A stretch of DNA of 64,000 nt from Dromiciops gliroides (Eukaryota > Chordata > Mammalia > Microbiotheria > Microbiotheriidae). The position numbers were made by a program, and so were the translations under genes. Each line of letters starts with the position of its first letter. Position 1 is the stretch's first letter. Shown here piece after piece: positions 57,130 through 64,000 of the stretch. A model generated the notes under the pieces. It saw nothing but the letters and a program-made list of their open reading frames with translations. It was not told the origin of the DNA and searched no databases. Location: assembly GCF_019393635.1 (NCBI RefSeq), contig NC_057866.1, forward strand, positions 6,993,723 through 7,057,722, given 5' to 3'.

Positions 57130-57300
57130 TCTGTAAAGACACAGAGGGGGTAACAGACAGATCGCTAGACTTGGCATCAAGAAGAGCAGGGTTCAAATGT
57201 TACCTCTGACACTGACTAGCTGTGTGACCCTGGGCAAGTCATTTAATCTCTTTGTGATCCTCTGTCCCCTTAAGTGGTAAATGGAGCTGTTCCTATTTAA
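57130..57300 (+). mobile_element. tRNA-SINE-like fragment
   Basis: 'gagcagggttcaaatgttac' and 'gtgaccctgggcaagtcatt', an old fragment in LRP5 intron 11. Confidence 0.65.
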
Positions 57301-57546
57301 ATAGCTAGGTGGCTCAGTGGTTAGAGTGCTGGACATGGAGTCAGGAAACCTGAGTTCAAATCTGGCCTCAGACATTCATTTGATATGTGACCCTGGGCAA
57401 GTCATTCAACCCCTGTTTGCCTCAGTTTCCTTATCTATAAAATGGGGATTCTAATAGCACCTACCTCGTAGAGTTGTTACAAAGATCAAATGAGATAATA
57501 ATTGTATAGCCTGGCCCATAATAAGTACTACATAAATGTTATTGTT
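57296..57546 (+). mobile_element. SINE with MIR-like 3' part
   Basis: 'atagctaggtggctcagtgg' head, 'gttcaaatctggcctcagac', 'atctataaaatggggattct', 'cctacctcgtagagttgtta' and 'aagtactacataaatgttat'. The 3' part is the CORE/MIR type, showing an older relative of the A-tailed SINE. A third partial copy may follow at 57580-57740. Confidence 0.78.
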
Positions 57547-57752
57547 GTTGTTATTATTATTATTATTATTGTTATCAAGAGCCAGACCTGGAGTCAGGAA
57601 AATTCACATTCAAATACAATCTCATACACTGGATGACCTTGGCCAAGTCACTTAACTAATTCTGTGCCTCAGGTTCCTCATCTGCAAAATGGAAATAATA
57701 GTAGTAACTAATAACAGGATTGTTGTGAGGATAAAATAAGATGAACGTTTCT

Positions 57753-57902
57753 TTTTTTTTTTTAGTGAGGCAATTGGAGTTAAGTGACTTGCCCAAGGTC
57801 ACACAGCTAGTAAGTGTCAAGTGTCTGAGGCCGGATTTGAACTCAGGTCCTCCTGACTCCAGGGCCGGTGCTCTATCCACTGCAGCGCCACCTAGTGACC
57901 CC
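57753..57902 (-). mobile_element. Marsupial SINE in LRP5 intron 11
   Basis: Reverse-oriented copy (LRP5 sense), flanked by aagatgaacgtttct (57738-57752) and aagatgaacatttct (57903-57917), differing at one base. Confidence 0.94.
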
Positions 57903-57959
57903 AAGATGAACATTTCTAAAGCATTTTGCCAACTTCAAAAAACTCTCTGAATGCTCTTT

Positions 57960-59130
57960 GCTAGATAGACATTAGCTATTATCCTCATGACCTATTTTCA
58001 CTAGCCAGCTGTGAGGAAAGTGCTTAATAACCCTGAAAGGTCCACACAAATATGATTTTATTTATTTATTTTGCCCCTTACAAGGAACCCCCACATCCAT
58101 CACTTTGTTCCTCACAACCACGTAGGGAAGAAATAGGGCAAAGGCTTTGAGAGGCGAGGAAGCCAACTTGGAGAACTCTCTGGACTTGCTCAGGAGTAAC
58201 CAGGACCAGCACGCACCTCTTCTGACATGGGCTGAGGAAGTGCAGAGCCCATGCTCCCACCTTTCAGTGGGGGTGTGGCCATCCAAGGAGGAATCCTCTT
58301 GATTCCACAACTCAGGAAGCTTGTTAGCTCCCTTGGCTGCCACACTATCCCCAGGGCCATGACAAAGATGTAGAAAATAAGCCGGTTGCTACAGACCACC
58401 AAGGCAGAGGGAGGTAGTCAAACCACCCCATGGTGTCTCCATCTGTCCCTTTTCACCTCTGATTCCTGACTTCTTGGACTGTGAACACCAGCACCATTCT
58501 CAAATGATTCCAGACTTCTTGGATGGCCAGGGATCAGGTTATCCTGTTGGGGGCATTCATTCCCACTCCCCTGATTCCTCACCCAGAGGCAGCAGCCTCT
58601 GCCTTTTGCCCCGGGGGGATGGGGGTGGGGTGGAGAAACTGAATGCTGTCAGCCCAAGAAGGAGTAGCACTTAAGTCATGAAAGTAAGTGTCTCACAGCT
58701 CCGTCATCATTTCACAAACTCATGGTATAATTCAATGCTGATCAATTCTGCTCTGGAGTCCTGGGGACTTACAGCACCTTGGACAGGGCTTCAGTAGCAG
58801 TGGGCTCTTGTCAATAACACCTCCCCACTAATCTCTCGGATGGGTGAGTTACAGTAACTGCCCCACACATTCAAGAGTCACATTCCCAGCGGCCACAACC
58901 ATCTGGAACACAGCTGTAAACCTGAACAGGACTGGAGAGAGCCGCTGAGTGGCCACATGGAAGACAGCTGTCATGAAGCCCATGTGGCCCGTTCACAAGG
59001 GAGGACTGAGCAGAGCCACCCTCAGACCAGAGCCCACCAATTTAGTCTGTGGGTGAAATTAAGCTTCCTGATTTAACACGCTTGGTTATCTGGCCGCTTC
59101 TAACAACCACCAGTGTGGCTTGGTGTAGTC
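57960..59130. other. LRP5 intron 11, unassigned
   Basis: Unique-looking DNA without a recognised exon, RNA gene or repeat. Confidence 0.4.
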
Positions 59131-59134
59131 AAAA

Positions 59135-59345
59135 GAATTCAGGACAGAGTCGGGACAGACATAGGTTCAAATGTTGCCCCTGACAGATAATAACTAAGAA
59201 TCATACTCAAGTTGCTGAACCCAGATCTCAGTTTCCCCATCTGTCAGTTATCTCATTTGATCCTCACAGCAACCCTGGGAGATGCTATTATTATCCAGAA
59301 GAGGAAACTGAGGCAAACAGGGTCATGTAGCTTATAAATGTCAGA
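59135..59345 (+). mobile_element. tRNA-SINE/MIR-like fragments
   Basis: 'gacataggttcaaatgttgc', 'cagtttccccatctgtcagt' and 'aagaggaaactgaggcaaac' suggest one or two old fragments. Confidence 0.55.
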
Positions 59346-59417
59346 GTTAAGATATGCATGCCCGTGCACGTATATATGTGTGTATGTATATGTATACCTG
59401 TTTGAGTGTGCCTATGG

Positions 59418-59453
<36 letters not shown>
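59418..59453. repeat. (GT)n microsatellite
   Basis: About 17 GT units in LRP5 intron 11, within a longer TG/TATG-rich stretch (59365-59500). Confidence 0.95.
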
Positions 59454-59454
<1 letters not shown>

Positions 59455-59459
59455 AGCGA

Positions 59460-62400
59460 GTGGGTGTGCTTGTGTATGCCTATGAGAGTGAGTGTGTGCA
59501 TGTTTTGCTTGCACAGGACCCAGAGGACAGTGAGGTGGCAGACTGGACAAGACACCAGGCCTGGAGTCAGGAAGACACGAGTTCAGATTTTGCCTCATCC
59601 AGTTGCTGTGTAATTCTGGGTAAATCTTTTCCAGTCTCAGCCTTCATTTACTCTTCTGACTTGGGGACAATGGCTCTTTGACCCCTCCACTTCTAACCCT
59701 ATCCTCCCATGGCACAATGGGTGAGAGCAGCAGAGATGCCAGGTAAGACTGAAAGTCTAGAACAGACTTCCTAAGCATGAGAGCCATGAGTCTCAGCGTA
59801 GACTCAGGTCCCTGGAGAGGTGGCAGGGGGCTTTAGGCCAAAGCTAGAGGAGCCTTTGTTGGGTACCCTCTAGAGGGGCATCAGGCCTGAGTTGGACCAG
59901 ATGCCTTCAGGTGCCTGCATTTCTGGGAAATGACTGACCACCAAAACACAAGGCATCAATAAAACGAGAGACAGACAGAGAGAGGAGGGCAGGGGTCTTT
60001 GATCTCTGGCTATAAGGGGTTTCTCAGAATTCCTTTTTATCTGCAGAAGGAGGTTAATGTCAACAGTAGCTCGCATTTACAGAGCATCTTTCAACTTTAC
60101 AAAAGAAATAATAATCATTCCCCATTTTTACAGATGAGAAAACAGATTCAGAGAGATTGCAATTTGTCTAAGGCCACTCATTTAGCACGGGGCAGTCAGG
60201 ACTCAAATAGAGATCTTTTGAGAGAGGTAGGATGGTGCAGTATGCAGGTCACTGGTCTTGGAGGCAGGGGGATCTGAGTTCGAATCAAGGAATAGTTAAG
60301 TTGGCCCATCAATAAACATTCATTAAGTGCCTACTCTGTGCTACCAGTGATCCCTGCTTTTGGGAGCTCCCAGTCTAGTAGGAGAGAGAACAAGAGTGGC
60401 TGATGTCACAGAAGGCACAGCCTTGATAGAAACAATTTGAGCGGAATCACATGGTTGAAGGGGGCTGGGGAGACTGTCCTGGAGGGTCCCCCCACTTCTG
60501 CTCAGTAAGCAGGACTAATCCTTCCTGAGTGCTCAGAAGCTGCCAAGGTCTCTTCCATCCAGGGGCTTCCCAGAGCCTCCTGCTGATACTGGGAGGGAAT
60601 CACTCTGGGCATGACCCTGACCCATTGACATTTAAGAAAATGGGCTCAGGACTATGGTCCCACAGCTGGTGTCACAGGCAGGATTCAAACCCAGGTCTTT
60701 CAGATTCCCAATCAAGAACCCTCTGAGAGGTCCTGCTGACTATCAAAGCCTCCCAGAAAACAGGGGATCTCCCTGGAATCTGAGGGGCAGCAGAGGCTCA
60801 GAAAGACATTTAGGGCAGGAGGCAGGAGCTCCAGCCTCTGAGCCCAGCTCCACCATGAGGTGGCCGTGGGCAGTGGCCCTGGCTCTAGGCTTCCCTTTCC
60901 TCCCTGCAAATGAACATCTGAGAGTGGCCACAGTGCCACTTCCAACGGCCAGCCATGTCTCCTTGGTCCTTGCTGGCCGGGAACCCAGGCAAAGTACTTA
61001 AACTCCCTAGGACTCAATTACGTCATCTGCCAAAGGAGAACTCTGGACCAGACCACAGAACTATGTCGGCCAAGAATTCAAGCCGGGTCTCAGGCACCAC
61101 GCAGTCAGCCCTTGTAGTTCTGAGATGGACAAGCCCCAGGAAAGTGGAGGTGACCTGTCCAGGTGACCTCAGAGCTCTCTCCCAGCTCAAAATCCCAAAA
61201 TCCTGACGCAGGCATTGCCCCGGATCTCTGAGGGTCTACCTTTTGTCGTAGCTGAACCTGCTTCGGAGCCTGAGCCAGGAGAGATGCATGCTCTGTGAGC
61301 TTGGCTCTGGGTTCAAGTGCTACTGCTGAAACACAGAACCTTTGTGATCCTAGACAGTCATATAGCCTCTCAGGGATCCAACTAGCTAACTAATGCCCTA
61401 AGGACTGGCCTGCATGGATAAAAGGCTTTCCTCTCCCAGGAGTGCCCCATAACAAGGCAATCCCAGGGCCAGGAAGCAAGGGAAGCCCAGTCTTCAGCCA
61501 CTCTTGGGCAGGACAAAGGAGAGGAGGGCAGGGTCTCCTTGCTGCCCAGGCCTTGTCTTGTGGAACTCAGATCCCCTAATACCAGGGCCAGGGAAATGGT
61601 CTCAAATTTGAGGCAGAAAGGAAATAATTTGGCTTTGTCCATTCTGATGACCCATCTCTTCACTTTTCCCAGAGTAAGGCACAGACGGAAGTGCTGGCCA
61701 AGCCCAAGAGGAATCTGACTCCTGCAAACCCTCCCTGCCCACCAAAGGGCTAATCTGCTCTCCATCACGCCAAAGCTTTGACCTAGGCCAGTCCCCATTC
61801 TCAGGGGTCTCCTGAGACTTCATCACTCAACAATGGTGTTGACACTGGAATCAGTGAGGATCCAGCCCAGCTCCCAAGTAAGGGAGTCGAGAGATGAGGA
61901 AGATTTACAAAGACATTTGCTTACTTTCTACATCTCTCTCCACCTTCTTTGTGAGCCCAGCTCACCTGGCACCTTTTACATGAGGCCCTTCCTGATCCGC
62001 ACATTGCCCCCCCTCCAGTTATCAGGAACCCCACCTTCCTGAAATGGGGACTGTAGGAACACGCCTCTTGGAGCTGGCAGGGATGGTTAAGGTCATCTTG
62101 TCAGCCCACGGAAGAACCCATGGCCAAGAGAGGCAATGAGATTTTCCAAAGATGAGAGAAGATTTGAACCCAGGTCCCTGATTCCAAATCTTCCTACTGC
62201 CCCACACTGCCCCAGAGTTTACTCTTCCTCTATCTCCTCATCAGCGTACATGGTGCTTTCCCCCAGCTCTTTGAGGAGAGGGACTACTGCTTCCTTTATT
62301 AGTGCCTCCCAATACGTCACACAATGCCTGGTGTGAAGGTGCCCAATTATTGCCAGGCAAATTGAACTGACCCAAGATAGAGGGAAGGACTCACACTGTT

Positions 62401-62560
62401 ATTTATCTCTGTTTCACTTTGTAACCCTAGACTCTGAATGGATCCAGGACCCTTTTGTCCAGCATCGTCCTCTCTGTCCTGCTCACACTGACCCCAATGG
62501 ACTCGATGGGCCACACCCTCTGCTGTCCAGGAATTGGCACCTAAAGTATAACTACACTCA
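59460..62560. other. LRP5 intron 11, mostly unassigned
   Basis: Old SINE-like pieces at about 59525-59640, 60070-60200, 60210-60290 and 60290-60380. Otherwise no recognised repeat. Overlapping open frames up to 138 codons (61382-61798, minus) lack domains and splice support. Confidence 0.4.
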
Positions 62561-62563
62561 TAC

Positions 62564-62748
62564 CCAGCATGTTTGAAGACTCGATCATGTTGGTGTCCAG
62601 GTCAGTCCAGTAGAGCCTCTGGTCTGCATAGTCAATGGTCAGGTCATTGGCCCGGCCCACTTTGTCCACCAGAGTGATGCTGTTGGTTCCGTCCATATAG
62701 GCCCGGACAATCCTAGGCTTGCCACCCCACTCTGTCCAATAGAGATAC
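62564..62748 (-). CDS. LRP5: LRP5 exon 11, propeller 3
   Basis: 185 bases, the human size. Reads [69 protein letters not shown] and RLYWTDLD are YWTD blade signatures. Propeller 3 contacts Wnt3a and the DKK1 C-terminal domain. Acceptor TGTAG is just above 62748 and donor GTATGA just below 62564. It is the most upstream LRP5 exon in the window. Confidence 0.98.
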
Positions 62749-62817
62749 CTACAATGGGAGCAGAAGGAACACCAGTAACCTTAAAAGGGCATGAATTTTT
62801 TTAAAGGACATGAATAA

Positions 62818-62925
62818 TAAAAGAGGAAGAGGAAGAGGAAGAGGGGACAAAGGAGACAGAGACAGAGAGACAGATTGAGAGACTTAGAGACAGAGAGAGA
62901 CGACAAGAGAACACAATTTCAGAGC
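62818..62925. repeat. (GGAAGA)n and GA-rich tract
   Basis: Short purine-rich repeat in LRP5 intron 10, about 70 bases upstream (in gene sense) of exon 11. Confidence 0.85.
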
Positions 62926-62967
62926 TACTGTAGGAGACCTTCAGCATAACTGTAGTTGAGACATTTT

Positions 62968-63131
62968 TTGGTGGTTGTTGTTTTTTGGTTTTTCTGGCTG
63001 GGCAATGAAGGTTAATTGACTTGCCCAGGGTCACACAGCTAGTAAGTGTCAAGTGTCTGAGGCCAGATTTGAACTCATGTCCTCCTGAATCCAGGGCCGG
63101 TGCTCTATCCACTGTGCCACCTAGCCGCCCC
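62968..63131 (-). mobile_element. Marsupial SINE in LRP5 intron 10
   Basis: Reverse-oriented (LRP5 sense), from a T/G-rich tail to 'tgccacctagccgcccc'. The repeat agttgagacatttt flanks it at about 62954-62967 and 63133-63146. Confidence 0.92.
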
Positions 63132-63149
63132 CAGTTGAGACATTTTGAA

Positions 63150-64000
63150 AAGCTGTCCTTGAATATGTTGAAGAAGATTCCACAGCCTGTCCCTGGATCT
63201 TAATAACTTTGTCTTCTTTCTTGCTCCAACTGACACCCTCTTTGCTCTGTCCCTACTGGAAAGGAGAATGGGGCCCCACACGGCACAGAGCACTGGTCCT
63301 GGAGTCAGGAAAACTCGAGTTCAAATCCAGCAGGAAGCTCAGATTGGGGGCAGGGTATCACCCAGGAGGGCAGTTTTGGTGCCACTGATATTAAATGTAT
63401 TATATCCTTTTTTAAAAGAGCTGTTCAGAAGAGAGATTCATGGCTTTGTATCTAATCATCCTTTTCTGTTCTTTATATCAGGACATTTGGGTTTGTTGCC
63501 ATTTGCTGAGTTCTTATCATTAAAATGAACATTTTTTCCTAAAATTTCTAAGTCACTTTACAAACACTTTCATTTGATCCTCAACACAACTGATGAGAAA
63601 ATCATTGTGCTTTATCCCCATTTTGAGGATGAAGAGACTGAGGCTGAGAGCAGTAATCTGGCTCACCCAGGGTCACCCAGGTAGGAAGTGACAGCAATGG
63701 GATTTCAGCCCAGGCATCCATCCCCAGCACCAACCAACCAGCAGGCATGAAGGACCTACTGTGTGTCATCAGGCTCTGTACTGAGCCCTGCAGACACAGC
63801 TACGAGAGGAGGAAGCCCCTGACCTCACGAACCTCATATTCTACGGAGGGAAACAGCATGGACACAAATGAGCAAGTACGTAAGCTCGTCCCTCTAAGCC
63901 ATCGGCCAGTCCTGCCACTGATTCCACAAGCCTTTCCAACACCCCAACCACAGGAGGCCTCCATCTCCAGCTTCTACGTTTGCTTCGCTCCCTGCCTGCC
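63150..64000. other. LRP5 intron 10, unassigned
   Basis: A MIR-like piece lies at about 63545-63720 ('ttatccccattttgaggatg'), and an unassigned old-repeat phrase near 63750-63870. No exon 10 sequence was found before the window ends. Confidence 0.45.

Overview
The window is nuclear DNA of a marsupial mammal. About thirty copies of one short interspersed element (SINE; head GGGGCAGCTAGGTGGCGC, body with a tRNA-like B-box region, A-rich tail) are scattered through it, most flanked by target-site duplications, together with L1 and L2 fragments. The dominant SINE form (…CACTTACTAGCTGTGTGACC…) looks more like Australian dasyurid-type elements than the opossum form, but that species-level impression is from memory and is weak.

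The one clearly identified protein gene is LRP5, the Wnt/Norrin co-receptor, on the minus strand. Exons 11 to 23 (last) are present with the human exon pattern: 185, 324, 200, 209, 191, 210, 126, 237, 111, 237, 140, 98 and 262 coding bases, read from 62748 down to the stop at 32060. They encode the end of propeller 3, the third EGF module, propeller 4, the fourth EGF module, three LDL-receptor class A repeats, the transmembrane helix and the cytoplasmic tail with all five PPPSP-like motifs. The 3'UTR is short, AT-rich and appears conserved (about 31850-32059). The upstream exons lie beyond 64000.

From 31850 down to about 19900 is intergenic DNA with SINEs, an L1 fragment and one solo LTR. A tRNA-Ala(AGC) gene with good Pol III signals sits at 19830-19902. 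Next to it is an array of seven CCAAT boxes and a strong CpG island (about 18180-19800). Gene order known from other mammals (LRP5 followed, same strand, by PPP6R3) makes this the likely promoter and non-coding first exon of PPP6R3 on the minus strand, leaving 1 to about 18800 as its first intron. No PPP6R3 coding exon was recognised.

Positions 1-18000 are repeat-rich: L1 3' ends, L2 pieces, MIR-like elements, SINEs, and one old unassigned repeat family. I found no CRISPR, operon, prokaryotic or novel protein system. The points most worth a second look are a GC-AG intron in LRP5, a SINE-spacer-SINE composite present twice within 1.3 kb, CTCF-like motifs carried by SINE heads, and the tRNA/CCAAT/CpG-island arrangement.
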